From positions 179,625 to 243,624 of the forward strand of contig NW_017804109.1 of the NCBI RefSeq assembly GCF_001625305.1: a stretch of DNA of 64,000 nt, written 5' to 3'. The notes under the pieces were generated by a model, which saw only the letters and a program-made list of their open reading frames with translations, was not told the origin of the DNA and made no database searches. The position numbers were made by a program, and so were the translations under genes. This DNA comes from Branchiostoma belcheri (lineage: Eukaryota; Chordata; Leptocardii; Amphioxiformes; Branchiostomatidae). Of the stretch, positions 1 to 17,400 are shown one piece after another. Numbering within the stretch: position 1 is the stretch's first letter; every line of letters starts with the position of its first letter.

Positions 1-304
1 TCCACTTTCAGCAGGTAGATACAAAAAGTAATCTATAAGTTCTCTGTTTCATAACCGAATGTCGACGTTTGATTGGACCTCCTGCTCCCCACACGTTGAC
101 AGCTAAACCCTTTGGCAACGAGACAAAGAGTTACCTTATTTATATATGTTATCTTTATTATTCTCCACTCAACCCCATTCTTTTTTTTTAAATGAGCAAT
201 CCACCGCTTCTGTGATGCCATGTGCCTCAACGAGCAGTGGATAATGGGTGCAGAAAGTCTATGGTGCCCCCGCCTTTAACTTTCACTGTTTTCTTTGAAC
301 GTAG

Positions 305-484
305 GAATCTTGCAGTAAGTCTGAAGATGTTGCATCGTTGAAGATCCTGGAACCGAAGACAAAACCGGAGGGTACCACTGGGAAGGACAAGGCCCAAATC
401 ATCGACAACTGCTGCCGCGTGGCGTTCCCCTTGACTTTCGTCATATTCAACGCTGCCTACTGGTCCTTGTATCAGCTTTTATGA
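305..484 (+). CDS. Cys-loop receptor, terminal (TM4) exon, 5' part off window
   Basis: Last coding exon of a pentameric ligand-gated ion channel. A pyrimidine-rich acceptor ends in TAG at 302-304 and the exon opens in phase 0. It encodes about 59 residues ending in a TM4 helix (DNCCRVAFPLTFVIFNAAYW) and stop TGA at 482-484. It matches in length, phase and sequence the final exon of the complete glycine-receptor-like gene at 26179-47964 ([20 protein letters not shown]), including the KDKAQIIDN versus KRKAQTIDN run before TM4. The segment before TM4 is the end of the cytoplasmic TM3-TM4 loop, rich in Lys and Glu. The other exons, and so the ligand and ion selectivity, lie left of the window. 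Anion selectivity is inferred only from the paralogue. A MITE-like repeat starts about 30 bp after the stop. Confidence 0.85.
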   Translation, partial: ESCSKSEDVASLKILEPKTKPEGTTGKDKAQIIDNCCRVAFPLTFVIFNAAYWSLYQLL

Positions 485-514
485 CTTAAGACTCCGTAAG
501 AGATGACTAGCCAA

Positions 515-664
515 CATTTAAGCTCCAGGCAGATCCTAGGAATAGCAGTATCCATTGGCCAGAGCGGATGAGTGACCTAAAGCCAAACTGGACCTCCAAA
601 AATTGTCACTCCTCCGGCCAATTGGATACTGCCTTGCCACAGTAAGATCTGCTTGGAGATTACG
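515..664. mobile_element. Degenerate foldback MITE (CTCCAAGCAGATC family)
   Basis: The ends are imperfect inverted repeats: CTCCAGGCAGATCCTA near 520 and AGATCTGCTTGGAGATTA ending near 662. Internal segments CAGTATCCATTGGCCA and GGCCAATTGGATACTG are also inverted. It shares termini with elements at 5463, 34405, 45462 and 47411. No intact target duplication is visible. It sits in the probable 3' UTR or flank of the first receptor. Confidence 0.6.
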
Positions 665-2930
665 AATATTGTCATGGTCAGCGTGGGCGCACTATATATA
701 CACGGTAGTCTTAGGGCTAGACCATTCAGAAGGTAATATCTACATGCTGTCTTAAGCTTGTACAGAACAATATCTATGTACAAAAGAAAGCTAGTAACCT
801 TTTGTACAAAACAATATCTTATGTACAAGAGAAAGCTAGTAGCCTTTTATTCCCGTATATATGACTTTGCGTTGCTACTCGCAACACTGGAATGGCTCCA
901 ACACAAGGATGTGTAAGGCTTCAATAGCACTTGAAATACAATCGTCGAATCAACGACATACTTATTGTCTTCGAAATCATCCCATTTATAGATGCGCATG
1001 AAAAAATTACAACCCTTTCGGAACTTTATCAAGCTAGCAAACCAGCTAATATAACAAGCTTCCTCGGGCAAAACGTTTTCCAAATGTTACTTCAGACAGG
1101 ACCATCAAGATGCATATTAAAGGAGAATTGAGAACTATGTACAGATATTTACAATCCCCATTGAGGCTGGCCCTCTTGTCACCCTTGGTATTAAGAAACT
1201 GTGAATACAGACTAACTGTACATGTAATAGCTGTAAAACGAATGGTCTATGTAGTAAATAGATGATGCAATATTCTCGTATCTACTGGGAAAATGCAACC
1301 TTGAAGATTTAATAAACGACGTAAAGTAGCGACGATAAAATGTTCCGCCTGCCGAGCCCCGCAGGGCGACGGATGCTTTCTTTCCGCAGATAAAACACGA
1401 GATGACATCGCCGCAGGAAAAATAACCGCGTCAGGCCCGGTAGGCGCCTTGCAAGAACGGGAAATTGAGAAAAGTAGCTTGGGGACAGTCTGCCACTTAC
1501 GAAAAATGAGCGCTCTTATCTTAGCTTGCAAGTTCGTCTGCGTTGGAAGGAGTTACTGTGAAGACGGATTTCAGCTGTAATTTCTAAGGGGAAATTGAAC
1601 TTACTCAACGTTGTGACGGTAATAGAACCAGTCATTGCCAAGAAATAAATCATTCCACAGCCTAGCCGGGCATAAATGCTGGATCAAATTTGCCAGATAG
1701 TTAATGATTTCTTTGTGTTGGGAAATTACAGTTAAATCTGTCTCCATAACGGATGCACTGCCGCTTGGACACCGTCCAAAAGCTGTCAAAGATAGTTGAA
1801 AAGTTTAAACTTTGTTCCAACACTTTTCGGACTTTGTCTTTGTCGGAATCCGTAAGCATGCATATGGTGACGTCAGGAGTGAATCAAAAGTGGCAGGAAG
1901 ATGTTTAGTAAGCTTAATGTTATGGATAAGAGACAGCCATATTTTGTACCCAGACATTTGAAAAGCAAGTTTCCAGTGTAGCGCTGAAGATGAAATCATA
2001 GCTGATCTGTGTTAAAAACGTCGGCATCACAGCATACTGTACTGAAGTAGCTATAGTCGAGGTAAACTATGTGACAACATGTGTCTATGTGCCTGTCCTA
2101 TGGAACAATAGTTTTAGTACATGTACAGTAGATATAAGTATTCACGTATTTAATATGCCCAGTGCGTACAAGCTTTGAATTGAAACATTGAAAGCAGGTA
2201 AGCAATATCCAAATTTCATAACATTGATCGGCAACAATGCCTAAAGGCATGTTACTGTATGAAACTACTTCGTATGCCATTAGGAAATAACTTTGTATAA
2301 ATGTTATACTGATGTACACAGGATGGCATATCCATAATGTATAGTAACAAACTATTTTCCAGCCTAGTATCCATCCTATTGTAGATTTGGCATGAAAGCG
2401 ATCAGAGCGAACCGGAGCTAAAGTAGGACGGATATCAGGCTAATCATTTGTGGGTTTAAGTAATGATTAAAACACATTTAAATGCTATCATCTGGAGTAG
2501 TTCTTCCAACTTACTTTTTTTCATTTCCAGCGCCCTCTAGCGTCATTCAACGGAAGCGAATTGAGCATCATGAACGTATATATTCTGTAATGGTCAACGT
2601 GTTGAAGAAAACATGATTTTCAGACGCTGCATTATATTTACCACCCCATACCAATGATGGAAGATTGATATTAAAAAAATGATAAAGACGCAAGTAATGA
2701 ATGAGCATATTTTTGCTTGTCTTGTTTCTATGATTGTTAAAAGGTGAGAACACGGTGCATTACCATGTAGTCATGCCAGTAATGCTGACTTCAGCCACAC
2801 ACACACGAGCCCAGAGGCAATTCTTCACCTTCATTGGTTGGTGGAAATAGGTAGGTATTAGTATATAACAATGTCTGTAGGGATACAAAAATGAGTTCAC
2901 CCTTGATCTTGTAAAACAGCAGCAAAACGA
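665..2930. other. Intergenic, no gene recognised
   Basis: About 2.3 kb between the first receptor and the 3' side of TMEM70. I see no exon with plausible splice sites and no recognisable protein. Around 1330-1460 there is a GC-richer patch, and near 2362-2442 a short foldback (AGCCTAGTATCC versus GGATATCAGGCT) suggests a MITE remnant. An AATAAA on the minus strand near 2932-2937 could serve TMEM70 as a distal poly(A) signal. Confidence 0.4.
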
Positions 2931-3215
2931 GTTTATTACAGAATATTACATTTGTCTTACAGCCTGAACCATTTTACAAGCAAAACTAGTGAAGCTACAT
3001 GTATCAAATAAAACAGGCACTTTATGAAAGAGAAGCAGCTGTCTTCCTTACCTAACACAGTCTACTGTCTTCCTTAACTAACACAGTCTTCTAACACACC
3101 ATATGGTGTCTTCAAACAATGATTCCTGTATTACTATCATGTGAGACAGCCTGTCTCATAAGATGATACATATTTATCTAGTGGACTGTCTAGTCTGAAA
3201 GGAGAGCCTGGAAAG

Positions 3216-3246
3216 GAACAATACATGTACATGTACATGTACATGG
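3216..3246. repeat. (ACATGT)n microsatellite
   Basis: Several uninterrupted copies of the self-complementary hexamer ACATGT/TACATG, just 3' of TMEM70 on its coding strand. Confidence 0.8.
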
Positions 3247-3352
3247 TCATGATTGGAACATGGAACAACTGTGAACTATGGTTCACTCTTTTTTTTATTA
3301 TTACTGTCTCACTGACTTTCCAGCTCCTGTTTTTAAACCAAAGAGCAATCTG

Positions 3353-4129
3353 TCACTTCTGAATTAGACCCTTTCTCCAGAACTTTGGTTCAGCTTTGGG
3401 TTTTGCCAGCATATTTTCATACCCCATGAGGTGGTTGAAGTATTTGGGGACCTCGAACCACAACTTGTTAACATACATGGGCTCCTGGTCAAAGTAGAAG
3501 CTGGTGAACTTTCCCTTCAGGGTTCTCTTGGCTCTCTCATGGACAGGTGTGATGTCTTCAGGTGTGAACTGAAACCTCCTGTCTCCGATGGCCTTGTTGA
3601 ACTTGATGGCAGTGTACAGGTTCTTGTCTTGTCGATAGTACAGCCGTAGGACAAACCGAGAAGTCAGCATGTTCATGGACCAGGGAATGGCTATGATTAT
3701 TGCCATGGTGGCAGCCATAACTATTGTGAACATCACATTGCTCAGCTCAGCATACTGCTCAACCCCATTGGTGAAGAGGGAGACCATAGTGATCACACTG
3801 GACCCATAGATAAAAATCTTGAAGGCCACCAGGATGGGTGCGATCTTAGACTCGTACACAAGTTTTCCAAACGTCTTTTCCTCCTCCTCAATCTTCTGCC
3901 TGATCCTGGCGAGCTTTCTTAAGAAAGTTTCCTTCTCCTTGCCACCTGTACCTGGTCCATGACCTGGCTGTGAGAGTTGTTGTGAGGACATCCCCCTGTA
4001 TGGGCTGTGGTTGGTTATGTTGGTCACAGCAGACACACATACCACACGTCCATGGGAAAACGTTGCACCAGAGAAGAATTTCCTAGGCAAGACACATGTC
4101 TGTCTAATGGTTGCAAGTAACAGCCGCAT
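3353..4129 (-). CDS. TMEM70: TMEM70-like mitochondrial inner-membrane protein
   Basis: An intact single-exon frame of 258 residues, close to the 260 of human TMEM70. TMEM70 is an inner-membrane factor that helps assemble the c-ring of mitochondrial ATP synthase and complex I. Visible here: an N-terminal Arg-rich, acid-poor stretch (MRLLLATIRQTCVLPRKFF) fitting a mitochondrial presequence; a charged, probably helical segment at residues 64-90 (RKLARIRQKIEEEEKTFGKL); two hydrophobic spans at about 97-119 and 131-150 separated by a short loop, the family hairpin; then a basic C-terminal domain with the family-like end LWFEVPKYFNHLMGYENM. The ATG at 4129 is the first in the frame and precedes the presequence. 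The gene is head to head with DPM1, with 861 bp between start codons. TMEM186 is a related alternative, but the HLMGY segment favours TMEM70. Confidence 0.85.
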   Translation of the reverse strand: MRLLLATIRQTCVLPRKFFSGATFSHGRVVCVSAVTNITNHSPYRGMSSQQLSQPGHGPGTGGKEKETFLRKLARIRQKIEEEEKTFGKLVYESKIAPILVAFKIFIYGSSVITMVSLFTNGVEQYAELSNVMFTIVMAATMAIIIAIPWSMNMLTSRFVLRLYYRQDKNLYTAIKFNKAIGDRRFQFTPEDITPVHERAKRTLKGKFTSFYFDQEPMYVNKLWFEVPKYFNHLMGYENMLAKPKAEPKFWRKGLIQK

Positions 4130-10059
<5,930 letters not shown>

Positions 10060-10080
10060 GGCTGTAGGGTAACATCGCAT

Positions 10081-10147
10081 TGTTCCTGCGAAGCTGGTGT
10101 GTTACGCCAAAAGGTGGTTATACCGGCTATACAGATACAGATACACA
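10081..10147 (+). mobile_element. LINE 3' UTR fragment with ACAGAT tail
   Basis: Only the 3' end of a LINE family seen more fully at 12628, 21640 and 32745: GCGAAGCTGGTGTGTTACGC, then a TTATACCGGCTATACAGATA-type end and ACAGAT repeats. It lies just after the DPM1 stop codon, so it may form part of the DPM1 3' UTR. Confidence 0.7.
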
Positions 10148-12120
10148 TTGTGTGGGACATTACACAGAAGCCTTATTCCTTTTAGCATTGTGAACAGTTT
10201 TTATCATACATCTATCTGGCTGAGATTCTGTAATTGAAGTCACATCATTTTGCAATCAATTGAAGTCATCTCATTTGTGCCTTAACTCATTGATTTATAT
10301 TCATGTATTGCATTATCAGTTTTATCACTAATGGTATTTTAGCCCTTCCAAAGAGAAAATCATTGACAAGCTTGAAGTCATGAATGCTTACTTTCATTCT
10401 TGATGTGTATGAGGTATATTCACGCAAGCCAAAGACGTTGGACCTTATCCATAGACAATTAAAATGCCACTACTTGATAAAATACAGAGATTTACTTCTA
10501 TTGTAATGTCCATTATTAGTGGAGTGTGAATTGTTGTTTAGTAATGTTTACTTTGATGTCTTACCTTCAACTTCAAGAATGTACCTTGGAACTGCCTCAT
10601 ACAGCTACAGTTATGGGACAATGGGCTTAAAAGCTCCATCTTGTGGAGAGTCTGAATTTTGCAAAGTCAAGCCAAGGTTGTTTCAGTTTGATTCAGTACA
10701 ATATGTCAAGTATGATTGTATTGATTAATGTTTGTGATGCTAATATCTACCTGTGCAATTGCAATTTTGTATGGTGCTATTTAATTTAGAAATGCAAAGT
10801 CAGTAACAATTGTTATGGTTCTATCCTTTTTGTGTAATCAGTATATATAATGTACTTTGGTAAGTCAACATTCCAACATATTTCCAAAATGCACTTCTTT
10901 GATAAAGAGAATTGTTATAGCTGTTAAGGATAAAATACAAATAATTTCTTAATAATGTAGTTGACTTCTTAAATTTTGTATCATCACCTTTACCACACCA
11001 CTTCTCAGATATGAAAATTAATAAATTGCTGTATTTGAACGAATAGCAACTAAAAACAAATTGCTTTTCTCCAGTCTTTGCAAATTTTAATTACTAGCAA
11101 TGATGTAGTAGAGCATTCCTTTTCATTTCCTTGATCTTAACGTCATCTGCATTTGATGAATAATGAAATATACTATATACTTTGAATTCTTGTATGTTCT
11201 TTTTGTGGGAATCCATTGCACTGTTACGCATTCAACATTTTGCTCTTTGTATGTTTGTCTTCTAAGACTGCCAAAGACAACCTTGTGCACATTGTTAGAC
11301 CATGGTGACTGCAAAGTGAAGTTCAGTAAGTCATAATACTTTAGGTGACGATTTACCGCAACTTCACACAAAATATAGCAGGCATTATGATATTGCTACC
11401 CCACTTCTTAATGGGATCAAGCCCTAGTACCACTAAGCAGAGCTTTGTCTATAGCTATAGCATCGGCAGAAATGGACTACCGTTGACATGGCCAAGTCAG
11501 AGGATTTAGTGAGATGCTAGTATTTCAGGATTGCCATCTCTGACACAGTTTAACGACACAAGGGGAGGATTGTCTTCCCACTACTATATTGTAATTCAGC
11601 AATCTCCAGAGAGCCATCATAGGTAGAAGCAGTGCCATAAGGAGGGATAAAGTTCAAAATTGTGGACCTCAATGCCTAGCATACATCATTTTGCTAAATG
11701 GTTGAGAAATAGGCATTATTTCTATCGGTAGGCCAGTAGGTTGTTACCATATGCCTTTTGCTATGCCTGCCTTTCAGCTATGAACTTTCTAGAATACTCG
11801 CAGGTAATTTCAGAGTCCCACGTTGCAACAGATTTTATGGATGATATGCCAAGTGCCACGGGCGTGTGTCATTTCAAATAAATGCAGTATTCCCGGCGCA
11901 CCCGAAATGTAGGTCATTTGTGGCATTGCTCCAGTAATGGCGCGCCATTTTTCTGTGCAATAAGGCTCGAAAATGTCCCCGCAGAAAACGGTTTATTGTC
12001 AAAGTGACTAGGGATGGTCGTTAGAAATAGCTTTATTGGAATTTGGCGAGATGATGATGGTAGGATTACATTCTGATGGCAGTTGCAATTGGGTTTTGCG
12101 GGGATGGGTTTCAGGTTGGT
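10148..12120. other. Intergenic, AT-rich, no gene recognised
   Basis: About 2 kb between DPM1 and the convergent KCTD19-like gene. No convincing exon. Frames at 10519-10728 (+) and 11123-11371 (-) have no recognisable motif. Confidence 0.4.
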
Positions 12121-12127
12121 GATAGCT

Positions 12128-12270
12128 GTGTGGATAGCTGAGTGGTTAGGCTAGCAGAAAAGGGATCGAGGGGTCATGGGTTTGATCCCCGGCTTGGTGT
12201 TGTATCCTTGGGAAAGGCACTTTCCTCATACCACCCAGGTGTAAATGCAATGTAGGTAGTACTAGTACAG
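12128..12270 (+). mobile_element. tRNA-derived SINE fragment
   Basis: A tRNA-like head (GTGGATAGCTGAGTGGTTAG as an A-box region, GGGTTTGATCCC as B box) is followed by the body segment CCTTGGGAAAGGCACTTTCC and CCCAGGTGTAAATG. The same body occurs in the SINEs at 23075 and 23866. The B box differs slightly from the GGTTCGA consensus. Confidence 0.6.
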
Positions 12271-12399
12271 TAACTTCTATCTAGTTTTGGTTCAGGAGGT
12301 AGTGGTGAAAGGAGAGGGATGGGCTCCACCTTCTAATAATGTGCCCTTAACACGTGGATGAACAACCCACTGCCATCCAGGTGTAAATGGGTACTTATC

Positions 12400-12588
12400 T
12401 TCAAACTGGTTACCTCAGCTCCAGACCCAACTTGGAGGCGCCCTAGAGGCCACCCCAGGAGCAGATGGGAGGACAAAGTTTTCAACGCACTGGACACTCT
12501 AGGGGTCAGCAGAACTGACTGGAGTGATCTGGTAGAAAACACAACATCTTGGAGAGACATGTCTACAGCCACTATGCATCTCCACTGA
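12400..12588 (+). mobile_element. LINE ORF2 C-terminal fragment
   Basis: An open stretch encodes a peptide with RRPRGHPRSRWEDKV and DLVENTTSWRDM. This pattern is the usual C-terminal end of reverse transcriptases of RTE-like non-LTR elements (RPRxRWxD...DRxxWR). The reading frame is short and isolated, so this is a truncated relic. Confidence 0.6.
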
Positions 12589-12627
12589 TGCCTGCGGTTG
12601 ATTGATTGATCTTACTTTGTAGAAGTA

Positions 12628-12918
12628 GTGGTGGAAGAAAAGGAGATCGGATCCACCTTCCAATACCACACCTGCAACACAGTATATGAACAACCCAAAG
12701 CCACCTATGGCTTCCAGAATGCTATGGGACCTTCACCTTGTACCAATTCATTCTTTCCTAGAACTATCGCAGAGTGGAACTCCCTGTCACCAAGTACAGT
12801 AGGGGCATTGTCATTAGATAAAGGGCTAGGTGCACCAAATCGATCAATGTAATGTAGCCAGCTGCCGCTGGTGTGTTACGCCGAAAGGCAGTTATACCAG
12901 CTATACAAATACAGATAC
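12628..12918 (+). mobile_element. LINE reverse transcriptase C-terminus and 3' UTR
   Basis: Encodes [20 protein letters not shown], the typical extreme C-terminus of jockey/CR1-type reverse transcriptases, then a 3' UTR with CCAGCTGCCGC, CTGGTGTGTTACGCCGAAAG and a final GCTATACAAATACAGATA. It is 5'-truncated. Related copies are at 10081, 21640 and 32745 (reverse). Confidence 0.75.
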
Positions 12919-14410
12919 CAATGAAGCACTCCAGTTGCATACATTCAGTTTCATACGTTATAAGATCATCAAGGTTCCAGATGGTGCAGACTTCAATAGG
13001 CAATGCTACAAAGCTGTATAACAATACCTTCTAACAACACAGTTACAATAGTGAGCTGAAATGAAGGGTGACATTTGCCCCTTAGATAAAACTTCAATTT
13101 CTCACGTCTTTATCTCTGTCACTGTGTTCCTCAGAGCCTATTTAGCTGTAAGCTCACTTATTCTTGGAAGCTGGCAATCTAGCAATGCTCCATTATGTAT
13201 CATGGACCTAGTAAACCTAAGCACTCCATTGGGTCCCAACCAAACTGTCCTGAATGTATCTTTAAATATCTTCCCTACCATTTTCCTTTGCAGGCTTGTC
13301 CATAACAGAAAGCTCTCAAGAGGATTCAGGGATGTAAATCTTTACTCCTCGCTAAACTAAAACTTGATTTGTCAAGGTCACTCCAGTAAAAAGAGCATCC
13401 AAGGCCTGTGTGTGCCGTAGTTTCTATAGCTTAAGTATCTATAATTCAATGAATTTGAATGAGCTTGGGGAGTGTCTTTCCCCAAGCAGCCCATTGCAGA
13501 CTTACTTACTGCAGTGGTTTAAATCAGTTGGGTTCAATCTTCAATTTTAGTGAAACATCTCTCAAGGACTTGTCCAGAGGTTTAGATATACATTGTAGGC
13601 AAATTTGGCACAAGCAAGATGCCCAAACAATGCATGCCATACCATTTGGATGGGTATCTTGAAAATGTTTTAGATGCTTCTTGAGATTATTACCTACGAG
13701 ATATATTGAATCAAATCATTGTTATGAACTTGCAAATCTTACTGAAAAGATAGATCTTACTTTAAACGATTTAATACCTTAAAGTTTACTTAACTTTTGC
13801 AGAACCCACAGAAATTACAAACAAAGACATTGCAGTTGTACCGAAACTGCATTGGCTCAATAAGCTAACATTATTGTGTACAATCAAACACTGCGATTTA
13901 TGTCCAGTGAATTCCAAAACTATTTAGAGTATGTAGAGCGCATAATTGACTCTTTCAATCATTTATTACATAACCACCGTAACTCTTCAAGAGTTAAAGG
14001 TCTTCTATAGACTATAAAACACATTTAAAGCAACATGAATTTTTTATAATTGCAAAATTGCAGTCAGGGCAAAGACTTCAAGGTTATCCCACAACCTTAA
14101 GTGATGAGTACCTGTGAAGACAAAGGATTGTAGTGTATTGGGCAGCTAATTGATATTGATATATATATATATTTATTTAATTAAGAATGAACAAACCAAG
14201 AAAGCTTGCAAACTAATTGTACTGCAAGTAGCAGGTATAACATTGTTTGTAATGTCAATAATTGCGTATAACTACATGTACCAAGTTTCATGAAAAAACA
14301 GAAGTCAATAGAAACACCAACAAAAGGTAAATCTTTCTGGTGCAGGAAATATTCAATGTTACCGTAACAGTATTTTGAGCCCTGGCTAGAGTATGATCAT
14401 TGCATTAGTT
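12919..14410. other. Intergenic, no gene recognised
   Basis: No exon with plausible splice sites found. A frame at 13061-13360 (+) of 99 residues is not recognised and has no supporting signals. Minus-strand AATAAA near 14170 could be the KCTD19-like poly(A) signal. Confidence 0.4.
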
Positions 14411-14413
14411 TGC

Positions 14414-17400
14414 TCACAGGATGTCTGCAACTCTGCTGGTGGTGAGGGAGCAGGCTGAGGGATGCTTCTCCACAAGTTCTAGCATACTGAGGGCATACCA
14501 TCTCGCTGGGGACAGGCTTCTCTGGAGGGAGGAAACAAAGTACCATAATTTGTTTAATTTATTTGCACAAGATATACTGGTACACTGTGTGTGGACTATT
14601 CAACATTGATCCACAGGACAGGGCCATATGGAGACATGGAGTCCAGTCTAGCCAACTGCTGCCCACCCCTGAGACAGGGAAGCCAGCAGCAGTATAATCA
14701 AAGCCAAGATACGTGCATGTATGTATGTACGTACACAGATTTTGTAACGAAATGTACCTGTAACTGTATAGAAGGAAAAAACAAATTGTATTCATTTGGC
14801 AGATGAGGGAGGGAGCCTACAAGGCATTATACAAAGCCCTCCTCCTCCTTCAAACTTTAAATTCAACAGATAGCAAGATAAGAATTATAATAGCACAATC
14901 AGGCCATTTTTTCTGATTTGCAAAAAAAAAAAAGAATTCTGCTTCTGAATCAACTCAAAAATGCTCATATTTTGCCCCCAACAGTTGAGGAAATTCCTTT
15001 TCTTCCAAGTTGTTACAGTTTTTTCCATCTATCAAGGCAGTGGTTTGATTAAAAGTTCAAAATTTGTACTTTAAATTTTAACCCAGCCTTTTTTGTTGAC
15101 TTCATGGCTCATATTGTAGCATTTGGGGCTATAATAGGATGCCTAGACCTGTTTTTATTTTTATTTTTTTCGCCCTGTCGCTTCATATTTTTTCTGAAAA
15201 AATCCGAGAACCAACAAATTAAATTGGTGTGGCCTCAATGAAGAATGATATAGATGACCAAAAGATAATACAGGACAAGAATGCATTTAGATAACAGTAA
15301 AAGTATAACTGTCAAATCCTATCTCACTAAGAATAGTACATAATTTTTGAGATCAGGTTCTGTAAGTTATAATAGAAAGTAAAACTTCTTGAGGGAGAGC
15401 ATAAACATTGCATTGAAATCTGTAAATGTTCACCATCAATTTGGTACTTTGCTTACTCTAATACCCTTCAGCCCGTATTCTCTGAACATATGGCTATTAT
15501 TTATGCCACTTCAAGACCTAAACACAGTAACCTTAATACAGACAAATATCAGTACAGCACAAAGGCTAGTCATTATGGCAGTCCTCAGGGTACAAGCAAA
15601 TGGATACTCAATCTTTCTTACTGTGGAGTTACTTGTCAGTTGGGAGCTAGTAATAATTGGTACAGAGCTATGCATGCCTGAAGTATGTACATTCAAGTTT
15701 TCTTCATTGTACATGTACTTTAGAGAGGCACCAGCCCTGCAGCTTAATGGCCTCATTCCTAAAGACAAAGACGTGTGGCAGGTGACACTTGAGTCAAAAT
15801 CCTAGCACAACAACAGTCTGGTGATCTCTGACTCTCACACATACATGTAGCATAACCTACCTACCAACTACCGTAGGACTATGTAACAAACTTTCAGAGG
15901 CAATAAGTTCATAGAAGTTCATGATTTATTTCCTCAGTGCCATCTTCAGTCCAGCTGCTAATGCTGTATATACTAATTAAAATAATAATAAAAAAAAGTA
16001 CTGTCTATTCAACATGGAATAAAATTTGACTAGTAACCCAGAAAGTTTTTGGGAAGAAAAAGGTTGTGTGCCTGTTGGATATACAATTCACACATACAAT
16101 GTATATTATACCAGTAGACCTAAATGTGCTCAATGACAAAGGGATTTGAAAAGGATGCAGGTGAAACAATAAAAAAGCTGTCATATCAAATATCAAAGCC
16201 TAACAGAAGAACTAAGTGCAAGTCCCTCTGAAAATAGAGTAAGCGCGACCTGTCACTACATGCATTCCTGTAGGGTCACGAGTCTCACGTGTTTGCAAAT
16301 CCCCCTTGGACAATCAATTGAGTTTCCACCTGCCAGTGCAGGTCCCGGGAGGGCCCAGGTTGTCACTGACAGATGAGGTTCAGACTACCTGGCTGTCCTT
16401 ACCGTGATCCAGGGAGTAAGGTGCTCACAGGTGTGGGAGTTGAACGGCCCCAGATGAGACAGGCAGCCCACGAAGGTGGAAGGTGATATATCGGCATTCT
16501 GTGGCAATTGTTGGAGGATGGGATTACAACGTACTCAGTATTGTTGGTTAACAATATAAGTTGTATTTAGTAATACATTTGGAACCGCATATCTCACTCT
16601 TGTTGTAACAGTGTCTTATAATGAATGTCACAATTACTTAACATGTGGGACTGCATTGTTAGCAGTTAAAACAATTAACTTCAGTGCACAGTGAATCAGT
16701 CATAATTGCCTTCAATGAAGATGACATTCATCAAAACTTGGGCTCTTGTTAAACCAGTGGATGTGAATATAGAACTTTGCTATTCAGGACAATAATTATA
16801 TATAATATGGTTTGACACCTATGCAAGTTATTATTCACTACTAACAGCACACAATGTTTTGCATCGTAAAAAACATCATAAAACATCCCACCCATTGCAG
16901 CTGTCACAGTGTGCATTACTTTCTTTAATCCCCATTTGATTAATTGCACACTCACCCAAAGTCGGTAGACAAGTCTGGCTATCATAAAAAGTCCATTTCA
17001 ATTGTCAGGCTGTATGCATTACTTTCTTCAATCCCCATTTCATTAACTGCACACTCACCCAAAGTCGGTAGACAAGTCTGGCTATCATAAAACAATAAAA
17101 AGTCGATTTTCATTAATTGCACACTCACCCAAAGTCTGTGAACAAGTCTGGCTACCTCTGCTGTAAGGTCTGGCACATCTCCAAGCTTCTTGGAATCCTC
17201 AATGACTCCGAGGAGGAACCTGGAACATGCACTGGGACTTTGTTAGCATTAGCCCTAAAGCCTTTTATCTTCATCAAAGCCTTCATATAACTTTATCACT
17301 TTGTAATGAAATTGTATTGCTCTGTTGAGTGGCATGTAATAGTTTTAATTTCCCAGAGGAAGGAGTGGTGCATTATGCCAACACTTACTGAGAACAATTG

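Noticed and set aside
12358-12852. Host gene encoding proteins with WRRPRGHPRSRWED and [12 protein letters not shown]
   Set aside because: Both peptides are typical C-terminal ends of retrotransposon reverse transcriptases and are followed by repeat tails.
15389-15805. 138-residue plus frame in the last KCTD19-like intron
   Set aside because: No family recognised, low-complexity hydrophobic text and no splice logic. Treated as chance.
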